64,000 bases of DNA from Pseudomonas frederiksbergensis (GCF_017114915.1 NZ_JAAUOE010000019.1:1-64000), one strand, 5' to 3'; positions 25,612-35,833 are shown, numbered from the stretch's first letter. Numbers and translations: made by a program. Notes: a model not told the origin generated them from the letters alone.

Positions 25612-26698
25612 GTTCGCCTGGCCGTGGATCTTCGCCCTGCTGCCGCTGCCCTGGCTGATGCGGGCGCTGCTGCCGGTGGCCGACAGTGGCGAACCGGCGC
25701 TCAAAGTCAGTTTCCTCAGCGACCTCGAAGGCCTCGCCCGCCGCCGCGCCCGAGCCAACCTGCCGACCTGGCGCCAGCAAGCCCCGTTCATTCTGCTGTG
25801 GCTGTTGCTGCTGATCGCCGCGGCGCGCCCGCAATGGCTCGGCGAACCGCTGCCGATTGCCGCCAGTGGCCGCGATTTGCTGGTGGCGGTGGACGTGTCC
25901 GGCTCGATGGACTTCCCCGACATGCAGTGGCAGGACGAAGACGTCAGTCGCCTGTCACTGGTGCAGCATTTGCTCGGTGACTTTCTCGAAAGTCGCGACG
26001 GCGACCGGGTCGGATTGATCCTGTTCGGCAGCCAGGCCTATCTGCAAGCGCCACTGACCTTCGACCGGCACACCGTGCGGGTGTGGCTCGACGAAGCGCG
26101 GATCGGCATCGCCGGCAAGAACACCGCGATTGGCGATGCCATCGGCCTGGCCCTCAAACGCCTGCGCCAGCGTCCGGCACAAAGCCGCGTGCTGATTCTG
26201 GTCACCGACGGCGCCAACAACGGTGGCGAAATCGATCCGCTGACCGCCGCACGCCTGGCCGCCAATGAAGGGGTGAAAATCTACCCGATCGGTATCGGCG
26301 CCGATCCGGAACAAAGCGGCACCCTGGGTTTGCTGGGGATCAACCCAAGCCTGGACCTCGACGAACCGGCCTTGAAAGCCATCGCCGAAGCCACCGGTGG
26401 CCAGTACTTCCGTGCCCACGACGGCCAGGAGCTACAGGCGATCAAGAGCGCCCTCGACAAACTCGAGCCGGTGACCCAGCAACCTACGCAGGCCCGCCCG
26501 GCCCAAGCGTTGTATCACTGGCCGCTGGCGATGGCGCTGCTGTTGAGCATGCTGTTGGTGATCCGTGAGCGCTGGCCGGATAACCCATTGCAACGTCTAT
26601 TGACCAAGAAGCTGTTTACCAAAGAACGGTTTCTGCATACGCAACTGCCCGAATGGCGTCAGCGGCTCAAACGCCTGCGTCTGCGGAGGCGCCGATGA
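25604..26698 (+). CDS. batA: BatA-type VWA-domain membrane protein
   Basis: The 364-residue protein has two N-terminal membrane helices (about 4-24 and 61-76), a VWA domain (about 90-290) with an intact MIDAS start DVSGSM (Asp97, Ser99, Ser101), and a C-terminal helix (about 305-322) followed by a basic tail. It should bind Mg2+ through the MIDAS site and face the periplasm. The start overlaps the preceding gene by 8 bases and its stop overlaps batB as ATGA. Bat systems are tied to stress tolerance and envelope integrity in other bacteria; the role in pseudomonads is little known. Confidence 0.93.
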   Translation: MFEFAWPWIFALLPLPWLMRALLPVADSGEPALKVSFLSDLEGLARRRARANLPTWRQQAPFILLWLLLLIAAARPQWLGEPLPIAASGRDLLVAVDVSGSMDFPDMQWQDEDVSRLSLVQHLLGDFLESRDGDRVGLILFGSQAYLQAPLTFDRHTVRVWLDEARIGIAGKNTAIGDAIGLALKRLRQRPAQSRVLILVTDGANNGGEIDPLTAARLAANEGVKIYPIGIGADPEQSGTLGLLGINPSLDLDEPALKAIAEATGGQYFRAHDGQELQAIKSALDKLEPVTQQPTQARPAQALYHWPLAMALLLSMLLVIRERWPDNPLQRLLTKKLFTKERFLHTQLPEWRQRLKRLRLRRRR

Positions 26699-28431
26699 TT
26701 GCTCTCTGGCCGTACTGGTTCCGCCCCTGGTGGCTGTTATTGCTGCCGTTACTGGGCTGGTTGCTCTGGCAACTCTGGCACCGGCAAAAACGCGCCGGCC
26801 GTTGGCAAATGATTCTGCCGCCGGCGTTCCATGCCGCGTTGCTCAGTGGTGGCAGCGGTCGCGAGAGCAGACTGCCATGGGTCGCCCTGGGCCTGGCCTG
26901 GGTGCTGACCGTGCTGGCCCTGCTGGGGCCGAGCTGGCAGCGGGTTGAACAAACCGGGCAGAAACCCGCCGATCCGCTGGTGGTGTTGCTTGAGCTGACC
27001 CCGGAAATGCTCGCCACCGACGTTGCGCCGAATCGACTGGAACAGGCCCGGCGCAAACTGTTCGACCTGCTGCAAAACCGCAGCGACGCGCAGACCGCCA
27101 TCGTCGTCTACGCCGGCAGCGCCCACACGCTGGTGCCGTTGTCGGATGACCTGTCCACCAGCCGCAACCTGCTGGACGCACTCAAGCCGTCGCTGATGCC
27201 CCAGGCTGGTCATCGCGCCGATCTGGCGGTGGCCAAGGCCCTGGCGCTGCTGGATCAGGGCGCCTTGGGCCAGGGTCGGATCCTGCTGATCGGTTCATCG
27301 CTGACGGAACAGGAACGCCAAGGGATTCGTCAGGTGCTGGGCGACAAGTCCACACCGTTTCTGATGCTCGGAATCGGCACCGCCGAAGGTGCGCCAGTCG
27401 CCCAGGACGACGGCAGTTTCCTCAAGGACGATCAGGGTGCGATTCTGGTGCCGCATCTGGACGGCCCCAGCCTGAAAGCCTTTGCCAACGGCGTGGGCGG
27501 ACGTTATCGCCAGGCACGCCTGGACGATGCCGACCTGCGTGGTCTCGGCCTGTTCGATAGCCCGCGGGACTTGCGCAACGACGGCCAGACATTGCGCCTC
27601 GACACCTGGGCCGATCAGGGTTACTGGCTGCTGCTGCCGCTGTTATTACTGGCCGCCTGCGCCGCACGCCGCGGCTGGCTGTTCTGCCTGCCGCTGCTGT
27701 TTCTGTTGCCGCAACCGAGCCATGCCTTCGATTTCGAAGACTTGTGGCTGCGGCCCGACCAGCAGGGCCTGCACTTGCTCCATCAAAAGCGCCCGGCCGA
27801 GGCCGTGCAGCATTTCGAAGATCCGCAATGGCAAGGCGTGGCGCTCTATGAAGCCGGCGACTACAGTGGCGCCGCCCAGCGGTTTGCCCAAGGCAACGAC
27901 GCCCACGCCCACTACAATCGGGGAAACGCCCTGGCCAAAAGCGGTGAACTGGAAGCGGCGCTGGATGCTTATGACCAAGCCCTGGAACGGCAGCCGGATC
28001 TGCGCCCGGCACTGACCAACAAGGCGTTGGTGGAAAGCCTGCTCAAGCAGAAAAGCGCAACGCCGCCCGCCGAGCCGGACAAAACCGCCGAGGGCGAAAG
28101 CGAAACCATGCCCCAGGAGCCGCCACCGGGCAGCGCCACCCAACCGAGCGATGGCGAGCCGAAAGCCGACGCCCGACAGCCCACGCCAGACGCCGAGCAG
28201 TCGCCTACGGCACCGCCGCAACCGGGCGCCAATGAAGTCCCGGGCAGCGAGTTGGGGGATGAACAAAGCACCACGCCACCGCGACGCCCGGCCAGCGACA
28301 GCCTCGAAGGCGAACAGCTGCAGGCACTGGAGCAATGGCTGCGCAAAATCCCGGATGACCCCGGTGAACTGCTCAGGCGCAAATTCTGGTACGAACAGCA
28401 ACAACATCAGGATCAGGGAAAAACTCGATGA
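26695..28431 (+). CDS. batB: BatB-BatC fusion: degenerate VWA plus TPR and Pro-rich tail
   Basis: The 578-residue protein combines N-terminal helices, a VWA-like domain (about 90-300), two central helices (about 310-350), TPR repeats (about 365-450, HYNRGNALAKSGELEAALDAYDQAL) and a proline/glutamate-rich tail. Thus BatB and BatC are one polypeptide. The MIDAS position reads LLELTPEML instead of DxSxS, so metal binding at the usual site seems lost, unlike in BatA. The start at 26695 uses the ATGA overlap with batA. The tail may be a flexible periplasmic or cytoplasmic arm. Confidence 0.93.
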   Translation: MIALWPYWFRPWWLLLLPLLGWLLWQLWHRQKRAGRWQMILPPAFHAALLSGGSGRESRLPWVALGLAWVLTVLALLGPSWQRVEQTGQKPADPLVVLLELTPEMLATDVAPNRLEQARRKLFDLLQNRSDAQTAIVVYAGSAHTLVPLSDDLSTSRNLLDALKPSLMPQAGHRADLAVAKALALLDQGALGQGRILLIGSSLTEQERQGIRQVLGDKSTPFLMLGIGTAEGAPVAQDDGSFLKDDQGAILVPHLDGPSLKAFANGVGGRYRQARLDDADLRGLGLFDSPRDLRNDGQTLRLDTWADQGYWLLLPLLLLAACAARRGWLFCLPLLFLLPQPSHAFDFEDLWLRPDQQGLHLLHQKRPAEAVQHFEDPQWQGVALYEAGDYSGAAQRFAQGNDAHAHYNRGNALAKSGELEAALDAYDQALERQPDLRPALTNKALVESLLKQKSATPPAEPDKTAEGESETMPQEPPPGSATQPSDGEPKADARQPTPDAEQSPTAPPQPGANEVPGSELGDEQSTTPPRRPASDSLEGEQLQALEQWLRKIPDDPGELLRRKFWYEQQQHQDQGKTR

Positions 28432-30068
28432 CCCGCTTCACCGCCCTCTTGCTGACACTGTTTTTCTGCACCGCTCAAGCCCAGGCTGCGGCGCTGGTCG
28501 CCAGTGTCGATCGCAGTCACCTGAATTCCGGGGAGACGGTCGAACTGACCCTGGAATCCAGCGACGCGACACAGTTCGGCAAACCCGACCTGACTGCGTT
28601 GGAGCCGCTGTTCGAAGTGCGCGGCACCCGTCAGGTCAACCAACTGAACACCCTCAATGGCAATGCTCAAGCGACCACCCGCTGGATCATCACCCTGCTG
28701 CCCCGGCAGAACGGCAGCGTGGTGATTCCGTCGCTGCAACTGGGCGAGGCGCAGAGCCAACCGATAACCGTGCAGGTGATCGAAAGCGAAACCCAGGACA
28801 ACAGCAACACCCTGGCACCGGTGTTCATCGATGCCAGCCTCGACCAGAACAGCGTCTATGTACAGGCTCAGGCGGTCCTGACCTTACGCATTTACCATTC
28901 CGTGTCGCTGTTCGACGACAGCAGCCTGACCCCGTTGCAGATTCCCGATGCACGCATCGAACAACTGGGCGAGTCGCGCACCTACGAGAAAGCCATCAAC
29001 GGCCTGCGTCATGGCGTGATCGAAATGCGCTACGCGATCTACCCGCAGCACAGCGGTGTGTTGACCATTCCGGCGCAGGTGTTCAGTGCCACACCGGTCG
29101 ATACCCAGCAGTCCCAGGACGCAACGTCCCAAGGGCCAAAGCCGGGTAAGCTGATGCGGGTCAGTTCCGCCGAGATCCCGCTGACGGTCAAGGCCAAACC
29201 CGGCAGTTATCCAGCCGATGTTCCCTGGCTACCGGCCCGCAGCCTAAGCCTGAGTGAAAGCTGGAGCCCGGAGCCGGATCATGCGCAGATTGGCGACTCG
29301 CTGACCCGCAGCCTGACCTTGAGCGCTGAAGGCCTCGCCAGTTCCCAACTGCCACCGTTGCCCGCCACCGAGATCAACGGCCTGCGGCGCTACCCGGATC
29401 AACCGGTGCTGGGTAACCAGAGCAGCGATCGCGGCTTGATCGGCAGTCGCGAGGACCGTGAAGCCCTGGTGCCGACCCGCACCGGCGCCATTGAGTTGCC
29501 GAGCGTCGACGTGGTCTGGTGGAACACCTTCGAGGATCACCTGGAACACAGCAGCCTGCCGGCCCGCACGCTGCAAGTGGCGAGTAATCCAAGCCTGATC
29601 GTCGACACCCCGACGGGCAGCCCCCAGGGAATGTCCGGCGCCACCCGCGAAGCCCTCTGGTGGTGGAAACTCAGCACCGCGATGCTGGCCTGCACCACCC
29701 TGCTGGGTTTCGGCCTCTGGTGGCGCGCCCGCTCGCAACCGGCGATCCTGCGGGTGGCGCAGACCGGCCCGAGCCCACGCACCCTGCTCGACGACCTCAA
29801 ACGCACCTGCCAGGCCAACGACTCCCATGCCACCCGCCAGGCCCTCGATGCCTGGGCCCGGCAACAACCGGAAACCCTGGCCGACATGGCCGCCCGCTTC
29901 GTGCCGCTGTCCGATGCCCTCGACGGCCTGAACGGCGCGCTCTACAGCGAAACCGGGCAGTACTGGCAGGGCGAAGATCTCTGGCGCGCGATTCGGGCGA
30001 TTCCGACCGCCGAAGGGGTTCAAGGCGTGGTCGGCGACAGCGGGTTGCCGCCGCTTTATCCCAAATAA
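28428..30068 (+). CDS. batD: BatD family protein
   Basis: The 546-residue protein has a signal peptide (1-19, ending AQA), a long periplasmic region of Ig-like beta domains (about 20-405: VASVDRSHLNSGETVELTLESS..) and one membrane helix (about 415-432) with a cytoplasmic tail. This is the BatD (oxygen tolerance) family. It is the last gene, coupled to batB as ATGA, and followed by a REP pair. It probably binds BatA/BatB on the periplasmic side. Confidence 0.92.
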   Translation: MTRFTALLLTLFFCTAQAQAAALVASVDRSHLNSGETVELTLESSDATQFGKPDLTALEPLFEVRGTRQVNQLNTLNGNAQATTRWIITLLPRQNGSVVIPSLQLGEAQSQPITVQVIESETQDNSNTLAPVFIDASLDQNSVYVQAQAVLTLRIYHSVSLFDDSSLTPLQIPDARIEQLGESRTYEKAINGLRHGVIEMRYAIYPQHSGVLTIPAQVFSATPVDTQQSQDATSQGPKPGKLMRVSSAEIPLTVKAKPGSYPADVPWLPARSLSLSESWSPEPDHAQIGDSLTRSLTLSAEGLASSQLPPLPATEINGLRRYPDQPVLGNQSSDRGLIGSREDREALVPTRTGAIELPSVDVVWWNTFEDHLEHSSLPARTLQVASNPSLIVDTPTGSPQGMSGATREALWWWKLSTAMLACTTLLGFGLWWRARSQPAILRVAQTGPSPRTLLDDLKRTCQANDSHATRQALDAWARQQPETLADMAARFVPLSDALDGLNGALYSETGQYWQGEDLWRAIRAIPTAEGVQGVVGDSGLPPLYPK

Positions 30069-30139
30069 CCCCGTTCAATGGGATGAAGGGGCTTTCTGTG
30101 GCGAGGGGCGCCCCAATGCCAGTCAGTTAAAGCGCAGCA

Positions 30140-30233
30140 CCTGTAGGAGCGTGGCTTGCCCGCGAAGAATGCACCGCGGTGTTTCAGGTATTACGCGTCA
30201 TCGTTCTTCGCGGGCAAGCCACGCTCCTACAGG
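30140..30233. repeat. Inverted REP pair (TGTAGGAGCG family)
   Basis: Left arm CCTGTAGGAGCGTGGCTTGC and its perfect reverse complement at 30208-30233 (CGGGCAAGCCACGCTCC..) flank about 40 bases. The same family forms the pair at 57272-57360. It sits after batD and before sbcD and may terminate the Bat operon or protect its mRNA end. Confidence 0.9.
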
Positions 30234-30348
30234 ATTTTCTACAAAATCAGTACCTGGCCACATCCCAGGTGTTTGCCAGTAAACTCTCCCCTCTTTAGCC
30301 GCCATCATTTCCCCGCGGCCATCACCTTATTTTGTTGCGGAGTACGCC

Positions 30349-31593
30349 TTGCGTCTGTTTCACACCTCCGACTGGCACCTTGGGCAGAACCTGCACGGCC
30401 AGGAGCGCGATTTCGAGCACGCCTGCTTTCTCGACTGGCTGCTGCGTCAGCTGAAGCTGGACCAGCCTGATGTGCTGCTGATCGCCGGCGATATCTTCGA
30501 CACGGTCAACCCGCCGGTCAAAGCCCAGGAACGCCTCTACGATTTCATCGTCAGCGCCCACGAACAGCAACCCTTGCTGACCATCGTGATGATCGCCGGC
30601 AACCATGACTCCGGTTCGCGAATCGAACTGCCGGCGCCGTTGATGCGGCGCTTGCGCACCCATGCCCTCGGGCGCGTGCTATGGCTCGATGATGGCCAAC
30701 TGGATGCCGAACGGCTGTTGCTGCCGTTGCCGGATGCCAGCGGCGAAATCGCCGCCTGGTGCCTGGCCCTGCCGTTCCTGCGCCCCGCCGAAGTGACCGG
30801 TGCGCATTTGGGCGACAACTACCTGCGCGGTATCGGCCAGGTTCACGAATGGCTGATCGAAGCGGCCAACGCCAAGCGCAAACCGGGCCAGGCGCTGATT
30901 GCCATCAGCCATGCGCACATGGCCGGCGGGTCGGTGTCGGAAGACTCCGAACGCAGCCTGATCATCGGCAATGCCGAAGCCCTGCCCGCCAGCCTGTTCG
31001 GGCCAAGCATCAGCTACGTCGCCCTCGGGCATTTGCACAAGCCGCAGAAGGTCAACGGTGAAGAACGCATCCGCTACAGCGGCTCGCCGATCCCGTTGTC
31101 GTTCTCCGAGATCGGTTATCAGCATCAGATACTCGACATCAAACTGGATGGCGAAACCCTGGTCAGTGTCGAATCGAAACTGATTCCCCGGCCCGTGAAC
31201 CTGCAACGCCTTGGCCCCGCGCCGTTGGCGGACATCCTGCTGCAACTGGCCGACCTGCCCAACATCGACCTGCTCGCCGACATCCAGCGCCAGCCGTGGC
31301 TGGAAGTGCGGGTGCGTCTCGACGAACCGCAACCGGACCTGCGCCATCAAGTGGAAACGGCCCTGCAGGGCAAAGCGGTACGGCTGGTACGGATTGCCGC
31401 CGAATACGCCGGCAACGGCCGCCGCGACGGTATCGATGACGGCGCCACCTTGATCGAGCTGGATCAACTGACGCCGCAGGAGCTGTTCAGCCGCGCCTGG
31501 CAGGACAACTACGGCAGCGAGGTCGACGAACAAACCCTCAAGGACTTTGCCGAGTTGCTGCAAGACGTGCAGATGGAGAGCGAACAGCCATGA
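30349..31593 (+). CDS. sbcD: DNA repair nuclease subunit SbcD (Mre11 homologue)
   Basis: The 414-residue protein has all calcineurin-like phosphoesterase motifs in order: DWHLG, GDIFD, AGNHD, SHAHMAG and GHLHKP. With SbcC it cleaves hairpins and DNA ends blocked by protein. Translation starts at TTG: RLFHTSDWHLG directly follows, family members begin there, and GGAG lies 8 bases upstream. The stop overlaps sbcC as ATGA. Confidence 0.96.
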   Translation: MRLFHTSDWHLGQNLHGQERDFEHACFLDWLLRQLKLDQPDVLLIAGDIFDTVNPPVKAQERLYDFIVSAHEQQPLLTIVMIAGNHDSGSRIELPAPLMRRLRTHALGRVLWLDDGQLDAERLLLPLPDASGEIAAWCLALPFLRPAEVTGAHLGDNYLRGIGQVHEWLIEAANAKRKPGQALIAISHAHMAGGSVSEDSERSLIIGNAEALPASLFGPSISYVALGHLHKPQKVNGEERIRYSGSPIPLSFSEIGYQHQILDIKLDGETLVSVESKLIPRPVNLQRLGPAPLADILLQLADLPNIDLLADIQRQPWLEVRVRLDEPQPDLRHQVETALQGKAVRLVRIAAEYAGNGRRDGIDDGATLIELDQLTPQELFSRAWQDNYGSEVDEQTLKDFAELLQDVQMESEQP

Positions 31594-34500
31594 AAATCCT
31601 CGCGATCCGCCTGAAGAACCTCGCGTCCCTGGCCGGGCCGTTTGAAATCGACTTCACCGCCGAACCCTTGGCCAGTGCCGGCCTGTTCGCGATCACCGGG
31701 CCGACCGGTGCCGGTAAAAGCACCCTGCTCGACGCCCTGTGCCTGGCACTGTTTGGCGCCGTGCCGCGCCTGAACAACACCGGGCGCGATGCCAAGGTGC
31801 CGGACGCCGATGGCGAAATCGGCACCGGCGACCCGCGCACTCTACTGCGTCGCGGCACCGGTGAAGGCTATGCCGAAGTGGATTTCGTCGGCATCGACGG
31901 TCGCCGCTATCGTGCTCGCTGGGAGGCCAATCGCGCCCGGGAAAAGGCCGGTGGCAAGCTACAAGCCAGTCGCCAGAGCCTGCGTGACATCGATCAGGAT
32001 CAATTGCTGGCCAGCCAGAAAGGCGAATACAAAACCCAGCTCGAAGCCGCGCTGGGCCTGAACTTCGAACAGTTCACCCGCGCCGTGTTGCTGGCCCAGA
32101 GCGAATTCAGCGCGTTCCTCAAGGCGGACGACAACGACCGCAGCGAACTGCTGGAAAAGCTCACCGACACCGCGCTCTACACCCGCCTCGGTCGCCGCGC
32201 CTTCGATAAGACCAAAGAGGCTCGCGAAGCCCACAAGCTGTTGCAGGATCAGGCCACCGGGGTCACGCCACTGTCGCCCGAAGCCCGGGCTGAACTCGAC
32301 GAGCGCTTCAATGACGCGCAGCAACAACTCAAGACCCAGCAGGCGCAGCTCAAACAGTTGGAATTGCAACACACCTGGCTCAAGGGCCTGCGTGAGTTGC
32401 AGGAGGCGCAACAGAGCGCCACCGAGCAACTGCACTCCGCCCAGCAACGCTGGGACAGCCTGACCGATGAGCGCGTGAAGCTGACTCGCCTGGAGCAACT
32501 GGCTCCGCAACGGCATCAGTTCGCGCGCAAAACCGAACTGAACGCCCAGCTCTCACCGCTGACGGCGCAGATTCAACAACAGACTCAACAGCAAACCGAA
32601 CTGAACGCACGTCAGGTTCAGCTCGAACACAGCCTGAGTGCTGCGCAAACGGCGCTGGCCGAGGCGCGAAGCCAACACAGCCACAGCGCGCCACTGCTGC
32701 GCCAGGCCTTCGAAGAGCAGAGCACCCTCGCCCGTCTGGTCAAGGACACCCGCCTCGGCACCGACCTCAAGCAGCAGGCAGAATTGGCCTGCACTCAGGG
32801 CCAGGTCACGATTCAGGGTTTGCTCGACCAGCAGAAACAAGTCGCCGAGCGCTTGCAGCGGATTGCCGTCGAACTTGAGCAGAGCGCCCATCTGTCACCG
32901 TTGAGCGATGCCTGGAACGCCTACCGCGATCGCCTGCAGCAACTGATGCTGATCGGTAATCGCCTGAACAAGGGCCAGGCCGAACTGGGCGCTCTGGAAC
33001 AAAGCGCCGCCCGCGCCGCCGAGGAGCTGACCACACAGCGTCAGAGCCTTGAGGTGCTGTACAAAGAGGCCGGTGCCGAACCCGAAGCCGTGGCCGAGCA
33101 GATTCAGCTCCTCGGCAGCCTGCTACAGGACAACCGCAAGCAACTGCGGGCGATTGAAGAGCTGACTCGACTGTGGGCCAGCCAGCAGGAATTGGACAAA
33201 CGCGGCGCCGAGCTTCAGCAGCGCCAACTCGCAGCCCAGCAAGACCGCGATCGTCTGACCCAGGCTGGTGTGCAGACCAAGGCCGAGCTGGCCGTCGCCG
33301 AACAGACCCTGACCGTCACACGAGAACTGCTGGAACGTCAGCGTCTGGCGCGCAGTGCCAGCGTCGAAGAACTGCGCGCGCAGTTGCAGGACGACCAACC
33401 ATGCCCGGTCTGCGGCAGCCCGGACCATCCCTATCATCAACCCGAAGCCTTGCTGCAAAGCCTCGGCCGCCATGATGAAAGCGAACAGGCCAACGCCCAG
33501 AAAGCCGTCGATCTGCTCAAGGAAAAGCTCACGGACCTGCGCGCCGAAGTCGGCGGTTTGATTGCCCAGCAAAAAGAACTGCTGCAACAGCAAGAGCAGC
33601 TCGCGACTCAGCAACAAAGCCTGGCGCCGAGCCTGGAAGCGCACCCGCTGTCTGCTCAACTGTTGGCCCAGGACGCCAGCAAACGCGATGCCTGGCTGAC
33701 CCAACAAAGCAGCCAGTTGAACCAAAGCATCACCCAAGACGAACAACGGCAAACCGCCCTGCTCACCCTGCAACAGGACGCTGCGCGCCTGGCGCAGCAA
33801 CTGCGCAGCGCCGAAGCGGCGAACCAACAGGCGACGCAACACCTGCTCAACCAGCAACGGGAATTGAGCAGCGATCGGCAACGCCTGGACGAAGAACTGA
33901 GCGCGTTCAGCACCCTGCTCCCAGCCGATACGCTGGAGGCGTTGCGCAACGAACCTGCGGCAACCTTCATGCAACTCGACCGGCAGATCGCCCAGCGTCT
34001 GCAACAACTCGACCAGCAGCGCGATGAACTCGGCGAACAGCAACAGCGCCAGCAGACACTGGACAAAGAACAGTACCAACAACAAACCCGCACCCAGCAA
34101 CTGGACGCCGCGCAGCAGCAGTTCATGGTACTGGCCGCGCAGCAACAGGCTTGCCAGGAGAAACTGACGCAACTGCTGGGCGAACACGCCAGCGCCGAAC
34201 AGTGGCAGCAGCAACTGGATCAGGCCGTCGAACAGGCGCGTAGTGCCGAAGCGACGGCCAATCAAGAACTGCAAAGCGTGCGCACGGGCTTGGTGCAATT
34301 GGCCGCCGAACTCAAGGCGCAGCAAGAACGCTCGCTGGCCCTGGAAACCGAAGACCGCGAGCTGAGCGACAAGATCGCCGACTGGCGCGCGCAGCATCCC
34401 GAGCTGGACGACGACGGCCTGGAAGATCTGCTGAGCGTCGACGACCAGCAGGTCAGCGAACTGCGTCAGCAATTGCAGCACAGCGAAAAAGCCATCGAGC

Positions 34501-35231
34501 AAGCCAAGGTGTTGTTGCAGGAGCGCGATCAACGCCTGCTCGATCATCAGGCCCAGCACAACGGCAATCTGGATGCCGAGCAATTGGCCACGGCGCTGGC
34601 CGAGCTGCAAAACCTGTTCGCCGCCAGCGAACACCGTTGCGCCGAATTGCGCGCCGAACAGGCCGAGGATCAGCGTCGACAGAACGCCAATCAGGCGCTG
34701 GCGCAGCAAATCGCCGACGCCTACGCCGAGTACCAACGCTGGGCACGCTTGAGTGCGCTGATCGGTTCAGCCACCGGCGACACCTTCCGCAAAATCGCCC
34801 AGGCCTACAATCTCGACCTGCTGGTGCATCACGCCAACGTTCAGTTGCGGCAACTGGTGCGGCGCTATCGCCTGAAACGGGGCGGCAGCATGCTCGGGTT
34901 ACTGGTGATGGACACCGAGATGGGCGATGAACTGCGTTCGGTGCATTCGTTGTCCGGCGGCGAGACGTTCCTGGTATCGCTGGCCTTGGCACTCGGTCTG
35001 GCGTCGATGGCATCGAGCACGTTGAAAATCGAATCGCTGTTCATCGACGAAGGCTTCGGCAGCCTCGACCCCGAATCCCTGCAACTGGCCATGGACGCCC
35101 TCGACGGCCTGCAAGCGCAGGGACGCAAGGTCGCGGTGATTTCCCACGTGCAGGAAATGCATGAACGGATCCCGGTGCAGATCCAGGTCCACCGCCAGGG
35201 CAACGGCCTGAGTACCCTGGAGGTGAAATGA
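31590..35231 (+). CDS. sbcC: SbcC nuclease ATPase subunit (Rad50 homologue)
   Basis: The 1213-residue protein has Walker A GPTGAGKST (37-45) in an N-terminal ABC half, two very long Gln/Leu-rich coiled coils, the zinc hook CPVC at 605-608 in the middle, and the C-terminal ABC half with LSGGETFLVSLALALG and Walker B LFIDEGFGSLD. All parts needed for an SMC-like SbcCD complex are present. It is coupled to sbcD before it and to the GST gene after it, both as ATGA. Confidence 0.97.
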   Translation: MKILAIRLKNLASLAGPFEIDFTAEPLASAGLFAITGPTGAGKSTLLDALCLALFGAVPRLNNTGRDAKVPDADGEIGTGDPRTLLRRGTGEGYAEVDFVGIDGRRYRARWEANRAREKAGGKLQASRQSLRDIDQDQLLASQKGEYKTQLEAALGLNFEQFTRAVLLAQSEFSAFLKADDNDRSELLEKLTDTALYTRLGRRAFDKTKEAREAHKLLQDQATGVTPLSPEARAELDERFNDAQQQLKTQQAQLKQLELQHTWLKGLRELQEAQQSATEQLHSAQQRWDSLTDERVKLTRLEQLAPQRHQFARKTELNAQLSPLTAQIQQQTQQQTELNARQVQLEHSLSAAQTALAEARSQHSHSAPLLRQAFEEQSTLARLVKDTRLGTDLKQQAELACTQGQVTIQGLLDQQKQVAERLQRIAVELEQSAHLSPLSDAWNAYRDRLQQLMLIGNRLNKGQAELGALEQSAARAAEELTTQRQSLEVLYKEAGAEPEAVAEQIQLLGSLLQDNRKQLRAIEELTRLWASQQELDKRGAELQQRQLAAQQDRDRLTQAGVQTKAELAVAEQTLTVTRELLERQRLARSASVEELRAQLQDDQPCPVCGSPDHPYHQPEALLQSLGRHDESEQANAQKAVDLLKEKLTDLRAEVGGLIAQQKELLQQQEQLATQQQSLAPSLEAHPLSAQLLAQDASKRDAWLTQQSSQLNQSITQDEQRQTALLTLQQDAARLAQQLRSAEAANQQATQHLLNQQRELSSDRQRLDEELSAFSTLLPADTLEALRNEPAATFMQLDRQIAQRLQQLDQQRDELGEQQQRQQTLDKEQYQQQTRTQQLDAAQQQFMVLAAQQQACQEKLTQLLGEHASAEQWQQQLDQAVEQARSAEATANQELQSVRTGLVQLAAELKAQQERSLALETEDRELSDKIADWRAQHPELDDDGLEDLLSVDDQQVSELRQQLQHSEKAIEQAKVLLQERDQRLLDHQAQHNGNLDAEQLATALAELQNLFAASEHRCAELRAEQAEDQRRQNANQALAQQIADAYAEYQRWARLSALIGSATGDTFRKIAQAYNLDLLVHHANVQLRQLVRRYRLKRGGSMLGLLVMDTEMGDELRSVHSLSGGETFLVSLALALGLASMASSTLKIESLFIDEGFGSLDPESLQLAMDALDGLQAQGRKVAVISHVQEMHERIPVQIQVHRQGNGLSTLEVK

Positions 35232-35833
35232 TCACGCTGTATTCATTCCGCCGCTGCCCCTACGCCATGCGCGCTCGCATGGCCCTGCGCTATTCGGGCG
35301 TTGCGGTGAATATCGTCGAGGTCAGCCTCAAGGCCAAACCGACCGAAATGCTCGCACTGTCGAGCAAAGGCACGGTGCCGGTGCTGAGCGTGAACGGCCG
35401 GGTGATCGATGAAAGTCTGGAGATCATGCGCTGGGCGCTGGCGCAGAACGATCCGCAGGACTGGTTGCTCAAGGATGACCCGCAAGGACAGCAACGCAGT
35501 GCAGCGCTGATCGAAGAGAACGATCAAGTGTTCAAGGTGCACCTCAATCGCTACAAATACGCCGAGCGTTATCCCGGGCAGCCGATGACGTTTTATCGCG
35601 CCGAGGGCGAGGTGTTCTTGCGCAAGCTGGATGAGTTGCTGCGGGGGCGCGACTACTTGCTGGCCGAGCACCCGAGCCTGGCGGATGTCGCCTTGATGCC
35701 GTTCGTGCGGCAATTCGCCCACGTGGATCGCGAGTGGTTCGGGCAGACGCCTTATGGGCGATTGCAGGGCTGGTTGCAGCGGTTCGTCGAGTCAGAATTG
35801 TTCACGAGTGTGATGCAGAAGCAGCCTTTGTAG
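35228..35833 (+). CDS. Glutathione S-transferase-like protein
   Basis: The 201-residue protein has a thioredoxin-like N-terminal domain (MITLYSFRRCPYAMRARMAL, with CPxAxR as in YibF/stringent-starvation-type GSTs) and the glutathione-binding GTVPVLSVNG..IDESLEIMRW segment, followed by an all-helical GST domain (about 85-200). Its coupling to sbcC (ATGA overlap) makes a sbcDC-gst operon. Whether it binds glutathione or serves as a regulator-type GST is not clear. The stop touches the next repeat. Confidence 0.9.
   Translation: MITLYSFRRCPYAMRARMALRYSGVAVNIVEVSLKAKPTEMLALSSKGTVPVLSVNGRVIDESLEIMRWALAQNDPQDWLLKDDPQGQQRSAALIEENDQVFKVHLNRYKYAERYPGQPMTFYRAEGEVFLRKLDELLRGRDYLLAEHPSLADVALMPFVRQFAHVDREWFGQTPYGRLQGWLQRFVESELFTSVMQKQPL

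Noticed and set aside
33123..34736. 537-codon Leu/Gln-rich open frame antisense to sbcC
   Set aside because: Produced by the repetitive Gln/Leu codons of the SbcC coiled coil; not a membrane protein gene despite hydrophobic stretches.
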